42,603 nucleotides of DNA from Pandoraea captiosa (GCF_902459775.1 NZ_CABPSQ010000022.1:1-42603), one strand, 5' to 3'; numbered from the stretch's first letter, positions 26,728 to 35,875 are shown. A program made the numbers and translations. Notes: a model not told the origin generated them from the sequence alone.

Positions 26728-28179
26728 TCACTTGGCCGGGGCGTCGCCGCCCCCGCCTTCACTCGTCGCGCGCAATTGGTCGAGCACGCGCTCCATCCGC
26801 ATGAAGCGGCTTCCCTTCACCAACACCGTCGCAGGCGCACTCAAGGTGGCGTTCAACGCCGCCACAAGTGGCGCCACATCGGTCACATCCGAAAAATGTT
26901 CGCCGCCGTCGCCGAAAGCGGCAACGCTCGCCGGCGTCTGCTCGCCCAGGGCCAGCAGACGATCGATACCGCGCTGTGCGGCGTATTCGCCCACCTCGCG
27001 ATGAAATGCGGGCCCGTTGTCGCCGACTTCGCCCATGTCGCCCAACACCAGAACGCGCGGTGCAGGCGTTTGCGCGAGTACGTCGATTGCGGCCCGTACG
27101 GAATCGGGGTTCGCATTATAGGTGTCGTCGATCAACGTGACACCTGCCAGCGGTCCCTTCGAAAGCGTGGACACCTGGAGACGGCCTTTGACGGCGGAAA
27201 ACGCTTCGAGTGCCCGCACGATCGAGCCGATATCGACATGGGCGCCCAAGGCGCAGGCAATCGCCGCCAGTGCATTGCGCGCGTTGTGCTCTCCGAGCAA
27301 CGGCAACGTGAGCGAAAACTCGCCGGCAGGCGAGGCCACGCGCAGTACGCGGGTCGCCACGTCGTAACGGCCCGACACGGCCGCGCGCGCGTCCAGCGCG
27401 AAGTCGAGCACGCGGCGCTTATTCGTCTGCTGATTCGTCTGCTGATTCGTCTGCTGATTCGCGACTTCGCGCCACATCGGTGCGAATTCGCTGTCTGCGG
27501 GAAAAACGGCCACGCCGTCGTCGGACAGCGCCGCCAGCACGGCGGAATGCTCTTCGGCCACGGCGGCCACGCTCACCATGAATTCCTGGTGTTCGCGCTG
27601 CGCGTTATTGATGACGGCCACCGTCGGCTGCGCGATCTTCGCGAGGTATGCCGTCTCGCCCGGATGGTTCATGCCGAGTTCGAGCACGGCCAGCTTGTCG
27701 CCGTCTTTCAGACGAAACACCGTCAGCGGCAGACCGATGTCGTTGTTGAAGTTGCCCGCCGTCGCCAGACGCGCCTGCGCGCCCACCGCCTCGGCAAAGA
27801 TGGCCGAGATCATTTCCTTGACGGTCGTTTTGCCGTTGCTGCCGGTCACCGCCACCACGGGAATGGCAAAGCGGCGACGCCATGCCGCAGCCATCTCGCC
27901 CAGCGCGATGCGCGTGTCAGGCACGATAAGCGCCGGCGTTGCGAAGCCTTCCGGCACGTGCGTCGCCACCACGGCGGCTGCGCCGGCGCGCGCCACATCG
28001 GGCAGGAAGTCGTGCGCATCAAAACGCTCACCCTTGAGCGCCACGAAAAGATCGCCGGGCTGGACCGAGCGGCTGTCCGTCACGATTCGCGAGAACGCCG
28101 TCGACGGCGCGCCCAGCACCTGCGAGTCGGCCACGGCGGCGTTGGCGTCGCTCAGTTGCCACATGATCGTTTGCGTCAT
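26728..28179 (-). CDS. murF: UDP-MurNAc-tripeptide--D-Ala-D-Ala ligase
   Basis: MurF (483 aa) adds D-Ala-D-Ala to complete UDP-MurNAc-pentapeptide. The ATP loop VTGSNGKTTVKEM, the LELGMNHPGE block, LLGEHNARNALAA and IDDTYNANPDSVRAA all match MurF. The start at ATG 28179 overlaps the murE stop (ATGA). Between the central ATPase domain and the following strand, just after MWREVAN, there is a repeated QQTN motif (three copies) encoded by an exact 12-bp tandem repeat. It is probably a surface loop, as the flanking conserved blocks are intact. It is cotranscribed with murE and mraY. Confidence 0.96.
   Translation of the reverse strand: MTQTIMWQLSDANAAVADSQVLGAPSTAFSRIVTDSRSVQPGDLFVALKGERFDAHDFLPDVARAGAAAVVATHVPEGFATPALIVPDTRIALGEMAAAWRRRFAIPVVAVTGSNGKTTVKEMISAIFAEAVGAQARLATAGNFNNDIGLPLTVFRLKDGDKLAVLELGMNHPGETAYLAKIAQPTVAVINNAQREHQEFMVSVAAVAEEHSAVLAALSDDGVAVFPADSEFAPMWREVANQQTNQQTNQQTNKRRVLDFALDARAAVSGRYDVATRVLRVASPAGEFSLTLPLLGEHNARNALAAIACALGAHVDIGSIVRALEAFSAVKGRLQVSTLSKGPLAGVTLIDDTYNANPDSVRAAIDVLAQTPAPRVLVLGDMGEVGDNGPAFHREVGEYAAQRGIDRLLALGEQTPASVAAFGDGGEHFSDVTDVAPLVAALNATLSAPATVLVKGSRFMRMERVLDQLRATSEGGGGDAPAK
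27421..27456 (-). repeat. Three exact 12-bp tandem repeats inside murF
   Basis: ATTCGTCTGCTG (plus-strand reading) is repeated three times without mismatch at 27421, 27433 and 27445, encoding repeated Gln-Gln-Thr-Asn in MurF. Because the unit is a multiple of three, copy-number change alters loop length only. Confidence 0.95.
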
Positions 28180-29768
28180 TCGCCACCTCCGCGCACCGTC
28201 GTCGCACGTGCAGCGAGCGCCAGACGCGCGTGCTCCTGGTCGGAGAACGGCCGCTTCTTGCCCATGATTTCCTGTGTACTTTCGTGCCCTTTGCCCGCAA
28301 CCAGCACAACGTCCGCCGGCTGCGCCCCGCGCACGGCCTGAAGAATCGCGCTGGCGCGATCCTCGATGCGACGTGCCGCGTCGGGCCGGGTCAGACCGGC
28401 GGCAATCTGCGCCATGATGTCGGCCGGCACCTCGGTGCGCGGGTTGTCGCTCGTGAGCACCACGGCATCGGCCAGCCGCTCGGCAACCGCGCCCATTTGC
28501 GGACGTTTGCCCGCATCGCGATCGCCACCGCAGCCGAACACGCACACGAGCTTGCCGCCGCGCGCCTCGGTCACCGGGCGCAACGCGGCAAGCGTCTTAT
28601 CCAGCGCGTCGGGCGTGTGGGCGTAGTCGATGACCACCAGAGGCTGCCCCGGCTGCCCGATCTGCTCCATGCGACCGGAGACGGGTTCGAGCGTGGCGAG
28701 GCCGGCGATGGCGGCGTCCTGCGCAACACCGGCGGCAAGCGCCGCGCCCAGCACGGCCAGCGCGTTGCTGATGTTGAACTCACCGATCAACGGCACCGTG
28801 ACCTGCTGACTCCGGTCGTCGATATGCAGCGTGAAACGCGTACCGGAAGTCGTCGCGCGAATATCCTCGGCGCGCAACACACGGTTGCCGTGCGATGACG
28901 TGGCGCTGCCGTGAAGGCCGTATTCGAAGACCGCGATGACCGGCGTCTTGCCCGCCAGATGCGCGAGCAAACGTTGCCCCATCGCGTCGTCGCGATTGAT
29001 GACCGCAGCCTTCAACCCCGGCCAGTCGAACAGGCGCGCCTTGGCCGCCTCGTATTCGGCCATCGTGCCGTGGTAGTCGAGGTGGTCCTGCGTCAGATTG
29101 GTGAAAATGGCGACGTCGAACGCGACGCCGTTGACCCGGCCCTGGTACAGACCGTGCGATGACACTTCCATCGCGATCGCCGCTGCGCCCTGCGCGCGCA
29201 GATCGTCCAGGCTGTGCTGGAGCTGGACGGCGTCGGGCGTCGTAAACCCCGTCACCGTGAGATGCCCCGGGAATCCGCTGCCCAGCGTACCGATCACGGC
29301 ACTGCGCACATTCGTTCTGGTCAGCAATTGCGCCAGCCATTGGCTGCATGAGGTCTTGCCGTTGGTGCCCGTCACACCGAGCATCGTCATACCGACACTC
29401 GGCTCGCCGTACCACAGCGCCGCCAGCGGACCCGCCAGCCAGTCCAGGCGCGGCACGCCGAACTGCGGCACGCTGGCCAGACTGCTGAGCGACGCAGGCC
29501 ACGTGAAGTCGTCCGTCTGCCAGAGCACGGCGGCGGCGCCACGTTCCACGGCGTCCGCAATGAAGCCCCGGCTATCGGCGCCCTTGACCGCGTAGGCGAC
29601 GAACACATCCCCCGGCGCGACGCGACGGCTGTCGGCATGCAGCGTTGCCGTGGCCGGCACCGTGCGGCGCAGCCAGTCCCATGTCTGCGCGAGCGTGGCG
29701 CGATCGGCGGCATCCGCGATCATCGCGAACGTGGCGGGATTTTGCGGCGTCGGCGTCACGGTGCCCAT
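28176..29768 (-). CDS. murE: UDP-MurNAc-L-Ala-D-Glu--meso-diaminopimelate ligase
   Basis: MurE (530 aa) adds meso-diaminopimelate. The ATP loop GVTGTNGKTSCSQW, the EVSSHGLYQGRV motif and NLTQDHLDYHG are present. The diagnostic DNPR motif (LTSDNPRTE) specifies meso-DAP over lysine. VIDYAHTPDALDKTL and VAGKGHE also match. The ATG at 29768 places the start 13 bp inside the ftsI 3' end. The stop overlaps the murF start. The first 20-25 residues are not conserved and a slightly later start is possible. Confidence 0.96.
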   Translation of the reverse strand: MGTVTPTPQNPATFAMIADAADRATLAQTWDWLRRTVPATATLHADSRRVAPGDVFVAYAVKGADSRGFIADAVERGAAAVLWQTDDFTWPASLSSLASVPQFGVPRLDWLAGPLAALWYGEPSVGMTMLGVTGTNGKTSCSQWLAQLLTRTNVRSAVIGTLGSGFPGHLTVTGFTTPDAVQLQHSLDDLRAQGAAAIAMEVSSHGLYQGRVNGVAFDVAIFTNLTQDHLDYHGTMAEYEAAKARLFDWPGLKAAVINRDDAMGQRLLAHLAGKTPVIAVFEYGLHGSATSSHGNRVLRAEDIRATTSGTRFTLHIDDRSQQVTVPLIGEFNISNALAVLGAALAAGVAQDAAIAGLATLEPVSGRMEQIGQPGQPLVVIDYAHTPDALDKTLAALRPVTEARGGKLVCVFGCGGDRDAGKRPQMGAVAERLADAVVLTSDNPRTEVPADIMAQIAAGLTRPDAARRIEDRASAILQAVRGAQPADVVLVAGKGHESTQEIMGKKRPFSDQEHARLALAARATTVRGGGE

Positions 29769-31531
29769 GGCTCGCTCTCCTCCACCTTGTCGCTCACGAC
29801 CAGCTTGGTCACCGGCGAATCCGGCACCACGTTCAATGCACGCAGCGTGCCACCCACGATCGACGCGAACACCGGGCCCGCGGCGACACCACCGTAGTGC
29901 GATCCGCGGCCCGGCTCATCGAGCGTGACGGCCACGATGATGCGCGGCTCGGACATCGGCGCCATGCCGACGAACGACGCGCGGTACTTGCTCTTGTCGT
30001 ATCCGCGGCCCGATTGCTTGTACGCCGTACCGGTCTTGCCGCCGACGCGATAGCCGATGACCTGCGCGCGCGTGGCGGTGCCGCCCGGCGACGTCACCAT
30101 TTCGAGCATCTTGCGCACTTCGCGAGCGGTCGCGGGCGAGATCACCTGCGTTCCCTTCACCACACTGCCGTCTGTCTTGTAGATGGAGATCGGGAGCAAT
30201 TCGCCGTCATGCGCGAAGACGGTGTACGCACGGGCCAACTGAATCAGCGACGCCGACAGGCCGTAGCCGTACCCCATCGTCGCCTGCTCGATCGGACGCC
30301 AACTTTTGGCCGGGCGCAGACGTCCCGCCACCGCGCCCGGGAAACCGAGCTTCGGCGCCTGCCCCAGACCGACGCTGGTGAACATGTCCCACATTTCCTG
30401 CGGCTTCATCTGCAACGCAATCTTGGCGGTGCCGATGTTGCTCGACTTCTGAATAACGCCGGCCACGGTCAACAAGCCGTAATCGTGCGTGTCGGTAATG
30501 TTCGCGCCGAAGAAGTTGGCACGCCCCGTGGTCATCACCGTCGACGTCGGCTTCACGTAGCCGTTTTCGATGGCCGCCGCAATGGTGATCGGCTTCATGA
30601 TCGAGCCGGGCTCGAAGGTGTCGGTAATGACGCGATTGCGCAACTGCGCGCCTGTCAGATTCGTCCGGTTGTTCGGGTTGTACGTCGGCAAGTTGACGAG
30701 CGCGAGCACTTCGCCCGTGCGCACGTCGAGCACCACGGCGCTGCCCGCCTTCGCCCCGGTGCGCTCGATGGCGTCCTTGAGTTCGCTGTAGGCGAGGAAC
30801 TGGATCTTGCTGTCGATCGAGAGTGTGATGTCGTGGCCGTCGCGCGGCTGCGCCAGGATGTCGAGGTCCTCGACCACACGACCAAGACGATCCTTGATCA
30901 CGCGACGGCTACCCGGTGTAGCGGCCAGGTCCTTCTGCATCGAAAGCTCGACACCTTCCTGGCCAATATCCTCGACGTTCGTGAACCCGACCACATGCGC
31001 GGCGATTTCGCCCTCGGGGTAGAAGCGCTTGTATTCCTTGCGCTGATACACGCCGGGAATATCGAGTTCCGCGACCTGCTTGGCCACATCGGGCAAGACT
31101 TGCCGCTTCACATAGACGAAGCTCTTTTCCTGGTTGAATTTGCGACGCAGATCCGGCTCGCTCATCTCGAGCAGTCGGGCCAGCTTGCGCACCTGCTCGG
31201 CCGAGACGTCGTCGGGCACGTCTTCCGGAATCGCCCAGATGGCCTTGACCGGCAGACTGGTGGCAAGCACCTGCCCGTTACGGTCGAACACTTTGCCGCG
31301 CGTGGCGGACATCTCCAGTGTGCGTTCGTAACGGCTCTCGCCCTGACGCTGATAGAAGGCATTGCCCGGCCCCTGAATCCAGAATGCGCGCGCGACCAGC
31401 GATGCGAAGGCACCGAAGATCACGAAGACGAGCATCTTGGAGCGCCACATCGGCAGACGCACGGACAGGACCGGGCTGGCAGAGAACTGCACATCCTTGG
31501 TCTTGGCCTTGGCGTCTTTGCGGCGAATCAT
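29756..31531 (-). CDS. ftsI: Septal peptidoglycan transpeptidase FtsI (PBP3)
   Basis: FtsI (591 aa) is the class B penicillin-binding protein that cross-links septal peptidoglycan with FtsW. A basic cytoplasmic tail is followed by a single transmembrane helix near residues 30-50 and then the pedestal domain. The transpeptidase domain has catalytic S310 in the SxxK motif GSIMKP, SSN in IQKSSNIGTAK, and the KTG motif GGKTGTAY. It overlaps ftsL upstream by 4 bp and murE downstream by 13 bp. The length is typical. Confidence 0.97.
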   Translation of the reverse strand: MIRRKDAKAKTKDVQFSASPVLSVRLPMWRSKMLVFVIFGAFASLVARAFWIQGPGNAFYQRQGESRYERTLEMSATRGKVFDRNGQVLATSLPVKAIWAIPEDVPDDVSAEQVRKLARLLEMSEPDLRRKFNQEKSFVYVKRQVLPDVAKQVAELDIPGVYQRKEYKRFYPEGEIAAHVVGFTNVEDIGQEGVELSMQKDLAATPGSRRVIKDRLGRVVEDLDILAQPRDGHDITLSIDSKIQFLAYSELKDAIERTGAKAGSAVVLDVRTGEVLALVNLPTYNPNNRTNLTGAQLRNRVITDTFEPGSIMKPITIAAAIENGYVKPTSTVMTTGRANFFGANITDTHDYGLLTVAGVIQKSSNIGTAKIALQMKPQEMWDMFTSVGLGQAPKLGFPGAVAGRLRPAKSWRPIEQATMGYGYGLSASLIQLARAYTVFAHDGELLPISIYKTDGSVVKGTQVISPATAREVRKMLEMVTSPGGTATRAQVIGYRVGGKTGTAYKQSGRGYDKSKYRASFVGMAPMSEPRIIVAVTLDEPGRGSHYGGVAAGPVFASIVGGTLRALNVVPDSPVTKLVVSDKVEESEPWAP

Positions 31532-31872
31532 CGCTTGCCTCCGCTCGCAGGGGCCGACGCAGCGCTCGCCGTGGGCACCGGCACATCAACCATGGCACCG
31601 GAACCACCGGCGGGGGCGGACAGGTACTGCGTGCGACCCGGCGAGACGGCCTGCATCTTCAGGTCGCTGCGCGCCACGCTCTCGATACGGGCGCTCTTGC
31701 TCTGGGCGCTCTGCTCGTACTGCAGACGATCCCAGTCCTGCAGCAACTGATGCTCGAGCGCCTGCTCACGGTTCAGTTCGACGAACGTGCCACGTGCGCG
31801 GTACTGCGCATTGATCAGAGAGAGCGCGCAGCCGATGAGCAGCGCGAGCAGGAGGATATTGAGCCGGCTCAT
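31528..31872 (-). CDS. ftsL: Cell division protein FtsL
   Basis: This 114-aa bitopic protein has a tiny cytoplasmic tail and one transmembrane helix at residues 4-22 ([19 protein letters not shown]). A periplasmic heptad-like coiled coil ([20 protein letters not shown]) follows, and then a low-complexity Ala/Ser/Pro tail. FtsL forms the FtsQLB subcomplex that activates FtsWI. Identification rests on topology plus its position between rsmH and ftsI, since the sequence is poorly conserved in the family. Both junctions overlap (ATGA). Confidence 0.92.
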   Translation of the reverse strand: MSRLNILLLALLIGCALSLINAQYRARGTFVELNREQALEHQLLQDWDRLQYEQSAQSKSARIESVARSDLKMQAVSPGRTQYLSAPAGGSGAMVDVPVPTASAASAPASGGKR

Positions 31873-32822
31873 GACGACACCCGCTCCATCACACGCATGA
31901 TTGCCGAGCGCGAACGCGGGTTCGCTTCGATCTCGGCGTCCGACGGCTTGATCTTCCGGCTGGCTTTGAACGGCGGCTCGGGAATTTCGTGGGCGCGCAA
32001 AGGCACGCGGCGATCCACCGCCGGTGCGCTCGAGCGCGCTTGCATGAAGCGCTTCACGATACGGTCTTCCAGCGAATGAAAGCTGATCGCCACGAGTCTG
32101 CCTCCCGTTTCGAGGACATCGGCCGCCACATCCAGTGCTATCTGCAAGTCCGCAAGCTCTTGATTGACGTGAATCCGTAAAGCCTGAAAGGTACGTGTTG
32201 CCGGGTCCTTGCCCTTCTCACGGGTCTTGACGGCGCCCGCCACGATCGAGGCAAGCTCGCGTGTACTGACGAGAGGCCCGAGGCGGTCGGCGTCTGCCCG
32301 GCGAGCAACAAGCGCCTTTGCAATCTGAAAAGCAAACCGTTCTTCCCCATAGTCCTTGATGACCTCCGTCATTTCTTCCAGCGTTGCCCGAGCCAGCCAG
32401 TCGGCGGCCGACTCGCCGCGCGTGGGATCCATGCGCATGTCGAGCGGGCCGTCGAAACGGAAACTGAATCCGCGCGCGGGGTCGTCGAACTGCGGCGACG
32501 AAACGCCCAGGTCCAGCAAAACGCCCGACACCTTCTCAATGCCTTGCCGGGCCATCGCTTCGCGCAACGTCGCGAAGCTGTCGTGCTCAATCGAAAATCG
32601 CGGATCGGCAATCTTTGCCGCCTCCGCGATCGCTTGAGGGTCCTTGTCGAACGCGATCAGTCTGCCCTTCGGGCCCAGCCGTTCGAGCAGCCTGCGACTG
32701 TGCCCGCCGCGGCCGAACGTGCCGTCGACGTATACGCCATCGTCGCGCCACAGCAAGGCATCCACGGCCTCCTCCAGCAGGACCGTGCGGTGCTGCATTA
32801 CCGTTTCCACCGCTTGCGCCAT
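31869..32822 (-). CDS. rsmH: 16S rRNA m4C1402 methyltransferase RsmH
   Basis: RsmH (MraW, 317 aa) methylates N4 of C1402 in 16S rRNA, using SAM. The SAM-binding motif [13 protein letters not shown], the [14 protein letters not shown] block, the MRMDP loop and the late [15 protein letters not shown] are diagnostic. ATG 32822 is used; a second Met at 32798 ([11 protein letters not shown]) sits directly at the conserved start and could be the true one. It follows mraZ by 22 bp and overlaps the ftsL start. Confidence 0.96.
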   Translation of the reverse strand: MAQAVETVMQHRTVLLEEAVDALLWRDDGVYVDGTFGRGGHSRRLLERLGPKGRLIAFDKDPQAIAEAAKIADPRFSIEHDSFATLREAMARQGIEKVSGVLLDLGVSSPQFDDPARGFSFRFDGPLDMRMDPTRGESAADWLARATLEEMTEVIKDYGEERFAFQIAKALVARRADADRLGPLVSTRELASIVAGAVKTREKGKDPATRTFQALRIHVNQELADLQIALDVAADVLETGGRLVAISFHSLEDRIVKRFMQARSSAPAVDRRVPLRAHEIPEPPFKASRKIKPSDAEIEANPRSRSAIMRVMERVSS

Positions 32823-32844
32823 GCTCGTCGGACCACCTGATCTG

Positions 32845-33273
32845 TCAAAAAGTGAAGTTCTTCAGTGCCTCCGGCATGCCCTGCGCCATCGCCGCCTGTT
32901 CCTTGGCGGCATATGTCGCGGCATCCCAGAGTTCGAAATGACTGCCCATGCCCAGCAGCATGACTTCCTTGTCCATGCCCGCGGCCGCACGCAACTCCGG
33001 CGCCACCAGGACACGGCCCGCCGAATCCATCTCGACATCGGCCGCATTGCCCAGAAAAATGCGTCGCCACCAGTGCGCGTCCATCGGCAGTGCGGCGATC
33101 TTGCCGCGGAAGATCTCCCATTCGGGACGCGGGAACAGCAACAGACATCCATCCGGGTGCTTGGTGATCGTCACCTTGCCTTCAGCGTCGCCCTGAAGCA
33201 CGTCACGGTGCCGGGCCGGAATCGACATCCGTCCCTTTGCATCCAGTGAAAGTGCCGAGGCTCCCTGAAACAC
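32845..33273 (-). CDS. mraZ: Transcriptional regulator MraZ
   Basis: MraZ (142 aa) is an AbrB-like, ring-forming DNA-binding protein that represses its own dcw promoter. Two MraZ/SpoVT-AbrB-like repeats are seen, one opening with the [16 protein letters not shown] segment and the second with [14 protein letters not shown]. Both keep the DxxGR(M/V) core. The start is GTG 33273, with GGGAG 6 nt upstream and the conserved FQGA following. Four box-like repeats and a promoter lie upstream. It is the first gene of the dcw cluster. Confidence 0.95.
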   Translation of the reverse strand: MFQGASALSLDAKGRMSIPARHRDVLQGDAEGKVTITKHPDGCLLLFPRPEWEIFRGKIAALPMDAHWWRRIFLGNAADVEMDSAGRVLVAPELRAAAGMDKEVMLLGMGSHFELWDAATYAAKEQAAMAQGMPEALKNFTF

Positions 33274-33340
33274 GTGCGCTCCCGTGAGGTTTCGTCCGCC
33301 TGCCCGTCATGCCGAAAGAGAAAGATTTTGTGCCCTACGC

Positions 33341-33375
33341 CACACAAAAATACACTTTCTCACACTATTTCCCAC
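33341..33375 (-). promoter_or_regulatory. MraZ operator: four GTGNN boxes at 10-bp spacing
   Basis: On the minus strand four pentamers occur at exact 10-bp intervals: GTGGG (33375-33371), GTGTG (33365-33361), GTGTA (33355-33351) and GTGTG (33345-33341). MraZ is known in E. coli to bind such repeats spaced by 5 bp. The first box overlaps the end of the -10 element. Confidence 0.8.
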
Positions 33376-33402
33376 TTTAGAGGAGAGTGTATGGCCGGTC
33401 AA
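33374..33402 (-). promoter_or_regulatory. dcw (mra) promoter
   Basis: The minus strand carries TTGACC (33402-33397) and TAAAGT (33379-33374) separated by 17 bp, a good sigma70 pair. The expected start is near 33367, leaving a leader of about 94 nt before the mraZ GTG. The MraZ boxes cover the -10 end, the start point and the first ~25 nt of the transcript. Confidence 0.65.
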
Positions 33403-33692
33403 GCGTTTCGCCCGTTTTTCGAAGGGAATTTGGTAGACAGAACAATGACTTAGCTCACTTTCCTAAAGCGAGAAAACGGAATTTTGTCAGGAAAATTAAA
33501 GACATAAGTGCGATAGTGAAAGTGGAACCTCATATTTCAGGCATCGCCTCGCGGGAGGCCCGCCATCACTATCGATACCGGGTAGTGCGCGCTCACGCCG
33601 AGCCAAAACGACGCCGTCGTTGGCCGTGACGTGAAACGCGAGGATGTCGACTCAGGAGGTAGGGGGTCTTTCGGGGGGACGTTCCGAACACA
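33403..33692. other. Intergenic region between mraZ promoter and coq7
   Basis: No gene is supported in these 290 bp. A short perfect hairpin AACGAC/GTCGTT (33607-33612 with 33616-33621), followed by a brief T/G stretch on the minus strand, may weakly terminate coq7. The coq7 stop lies inside a palindrome ACTATATATAGT. The region is locally AT-richer near 33470-33545. Confidence 0.45.
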
Positions 33693-34340
33693 CTATATAT
33701 AGTAGGCCGTCGTCGTCATGACTTTGGCGGCAGCGCGCATCACGCGCTGTACGGGGACCGGCAATTCGACGCCACCGGCGTCGCGTGCAGCCTGACCGTG
33801 CTCGATCTCGTCGACGCGCATTTGATCGACGATGGCGCGCGAGCGCAAATCGTGCGGCGGCAGTTCGTCCAGATGACTATCCAGATGGTGCTCCACCTGG
33901 CGCTCCGTCTCCGACATGAAGCCGAGGCTCACTTTGTCGCCGCACTTCCCGGCGACAAAGCCGATCGCAAACGCGCCGGCGTACCACAGCGGATTGAGCA
34001 GGCTCGGGCGCGAGCCCAGTTCGGACAGGCGGTGCGCCGTCCATGCCAGGTGGTCCTCTTCTTCCTTCCCGGCATGCTCGAAGGCACGTCGCAGCTCCGG
34101 GCGCTTCGTGGCCAGTTTCTGTGCCTGATACAACGCCTGCGCACAGACCTCGCCGACATGATTGACCCGCATCAGGCCAGCCACGTGGCGACGCTCCTCT
34201 GACGTCAGTGCGTCATCCGCGATGGGGGCGTCACTATTCGTAGCGGTTACGGGGGTAGGCGTCGGACGGGAAGCTTGCGTAACCCCCGCGATTGCACGCA
34301 GGCCACGGTCAAGTTCGGAAATCAGGCTGTCGGAGAACAT
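33693..34340 (-). CDS. coq7: 5-demethoxyubiquinol hydroxylase (Coq7 family)
   Basis: This 215-aa di-iron hydroxylase inserts the last ring hydroxyl in ubiquinone synthesis. It has the carboxylate-bridged di-iron ligands: E64 in [13 protein letters not shown]94xxH97 in KEEEDHLAW, a glutamate in the [10 protein letters not shown] helix, and E178xxH181 in [11 protein letters not shown] 34340 is preferred; a TTG at 34361 would add seven residues. It is transcribed away from the porin gene. Coq7 rather than UbiF-type enzyme is inferred from the di-iron motif and length. Confidence 0.94.
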   Translation of the reverse strand: MFSDSLISELDRGLRAIAGVTQASRPTPTPVTATNSDAPIADDALTSEERRHVAGLMRVNHVGEVCAQALYQAQKLATKRPELRRAFEHAGKEEEDHLAWTAHRLSELGSRPSLLNPLWYAGAFAIGFVAGKCGDKVSLGFMSETERQVEHHLDSHLDELPPHDLRSRAIVDQMRVDEIEHGQAARDAGGVELPVPVQRVMRAAAKVMTTTAYYI

Positions 34341-34541
34341 CGTACTTTCAACTCGCTTCAATCTTTCACTATGTGGAACGTTGGACGATTCGTTCGCGTC
34401 TGCCGCCGATGATACGCCCCTTTATCCGGCGCGCCTTGCGCGGGCGCAAACGCGCGAAATCCCCGCCAGACGCCGGTTTCCACGATGTTGCGTAAACGAA
34501 ACAAAACCCGTCGCAAACCCGCGTAAAACCGGCCTTTTCCT

Positions 34542-34592
34542 TTGCCGCCCAAAGTGAATTTGTTACATTACGTCCAACTTCTCGCGAAGTTG
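34542..34592 (+). promoter_or_regulatory. Candidate porin promoter and 5' UTR hairpin
   Basis: TTGCCG (34542-34547) and TACATT (34564-34569) are spaced by 16 bp and form a moderate promoter candidate. A perfect 7-bp hairpin CAACTTC/GAAGTTG (34575-34581 with 34586-34592) starts at about the predicted +1. A stable 5'-terminal hairpin is a feature of long-lived outer-membrane-protein mRNAs. The rest of 34341-34541 shows nothing distinct apart from the coq7 upstream region. Confidence 0.4.
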
Positions 34593-34658
34593 ATTAGCAA
34601 GGACGTTATCACTAGTGACCTTGTTAAACAAATCTCACAATCCTTTGGAGATCACTCA

Positions 34659-35816
34659 ATGAAAAAGTCGCTTCTCGCTCTGGGTGTGCTCGGCGCATTC
34701 GCTGGCGCTGCTCACGCACAAAGCAGCGTGACCCTGTACGGTATCATCGACGCTGGCCTGCAATACGTCAGCAAGACCGGTGGTAACCTGGCCGGCACGG
34801 GCAACACCTCGAAGAACTTCCAGTTCGCCAACGGCAACCTGCAAGGTTCGCGTTGGGGCCTGAAGGGTGCTGAAGACCTCGGTGGCGGCCTGAAGGCGAT
34901 CTTCGTCTTGGAAAACGGCTTCAACCTGGGTTCGGGCACGCTGGGCCAGAACGGCCGTATGTTCGGTCGTCAAGCCTACGTTGGTCTGAGCAGCGCAACG
35001 GCTGGTACGCTGACCATCGGTCGTCAGTACGACTCCGTGGTTGACTTCGTTGGTCCGTACGCTTCGGGTAGCCAGTGGTCGACGTTCGCGGGTGCTCACC
35101 CGTTCGACAACGACAACCTGAACAACTCGTTCCGCGTCAACAACTCGGTCAAGTACACGACGGTCAACTACAACGGCTTCAGCGCCGGCGGTATGTATGG
35201 CTTCTCGAACTCGGCTAACAACGGTTCGACCGGTTCGGGCTTCGCCAACAACCGTGCTTACTCGTTCGGTCTGGGCTACGCTAACGGCCCGGTGTCGTTC
35301 GGCGCAGGCTACTTGTACCTCGGTTCGCCGGCTAGCAACGCCAGCGGCGTGATCAACAACGGCGGCGATGCTACGACCCCGATGACGCTCGGCGGCGCAG
35401 TTGCCAGCGACAAGGCATGGATCGCATCGGCAGGCGGTTCGTACGCCTTCGGTCCGGCAACGGTGGGTCTGGTCTACGCTCACAGCGTGTACCAGTACAT
35501 CGGTGGCGGCAGCTGGAAGTTCGACAACGCCGAACTGAACGCCAAGTACATGCTGACCCCGGCTCTGCAACTGGGCGCATCGTACACGTACACGTGGTCG
35601 ACGCTTAACCTGACGGGCAGCAGCGTGTCGCCGAAGTACCACCAAGTCAACCTGGGCGTCGACTACTTCCTGTCGAAGCGCACGGACACGTACCTGGTTG
35701 GTCTGTGGCAACACGCCAACAACGACGCTCCTGGCGGCGCATCGTTGAACGGCCTGGGCTTCTCGAACAGCACGAACCAGTTCGCTGTTACGGCCGGTAT
35801 CCGTCACAAGTTCTAA
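34659..35816 (+). CDS. Outer-membrane general porin (gram-negative porin family)
   Basis: This 385-aa trimeric beta-barrel porin would allow diffusion of small hydrophilic solutes. The signal peptide MKKSLLALGVLGAFAGAAHA ends at residue 20 and the mature protein begins QSSVTLYGIIDAGL, the standard Burkholderiales porin opening. Alternating beta strands, aromatic girdles and the C-terminal Phe (AGIRHKF) for BAM recognition are present. Loops are Asn/Gly/Ser-rich. GGAG is well placed before ATG 34659. Codon choice is strongly biased to frequent codons, which fits an abundant protein. It stands alone with its own terminator; substrate specificity cannot be inferred. Confidence 0.95.
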   Translation: MKKSLLALGVLGAFAGAAHAQSSVTLYGIIDAGLQYVSKTGGNLAGTGNTSKNFQFANGNLQGSRWGLKGAEDLGGGLKAIFVLENGFNLGSGTLGQNGRMFGRQAYVGLSSATAGTLTIGRQYDSVVDFVGPYASGSQWSTFAGAHPFDNDNLNNSFRVNNSVKYTTVNYNGFSAGGMYGFSNSANNGSTGSGFANNRAYSFGLGYANGPVSFGAGYLYLGSPASNASGVINNGGDATTPMTLGGAVASDKAWIASAGGSYAFGPATVGLVYAHSVYQYIGGGSWKFDNAELNAKYMLTPALQLGASYTYTWSTLNLTGSSVSPKYHQVNLGVDYFLSKRTDTYLVGLWQHANNDAPGGASLNGLGFSNSTNQFAVTAGIRHKF

Positions 35817-35847
35817 GCTGACAGTTTCTGTCACTTAGGCTTTGACG

Positions 35848-35875
35848 AAAGGGCACCTTCGGGTGCCCTTTTTTT
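35848..35875 (+). terminator. Terminator after the porin gene
   Basis: A perfect 10-bp stem AAAGGGCACC/GGTGCCCTTT (35848-35857 with 35862-35871) is capped by a stable TTCG tetraloop and followed by a T-run. Confidence 0.95.

Noticed and set aside
29645-31750. 701-codon frame antisense to ftsI and murE
   Set aside because: Same reason: a mirror of high-GC coding sequence, without motifs.
33387-33629. 80-codon plus-strand frame upstream of mraZ
   Set aside because: It overlaps the dcw promoter region and has no domain or Shine-Dalgarno.
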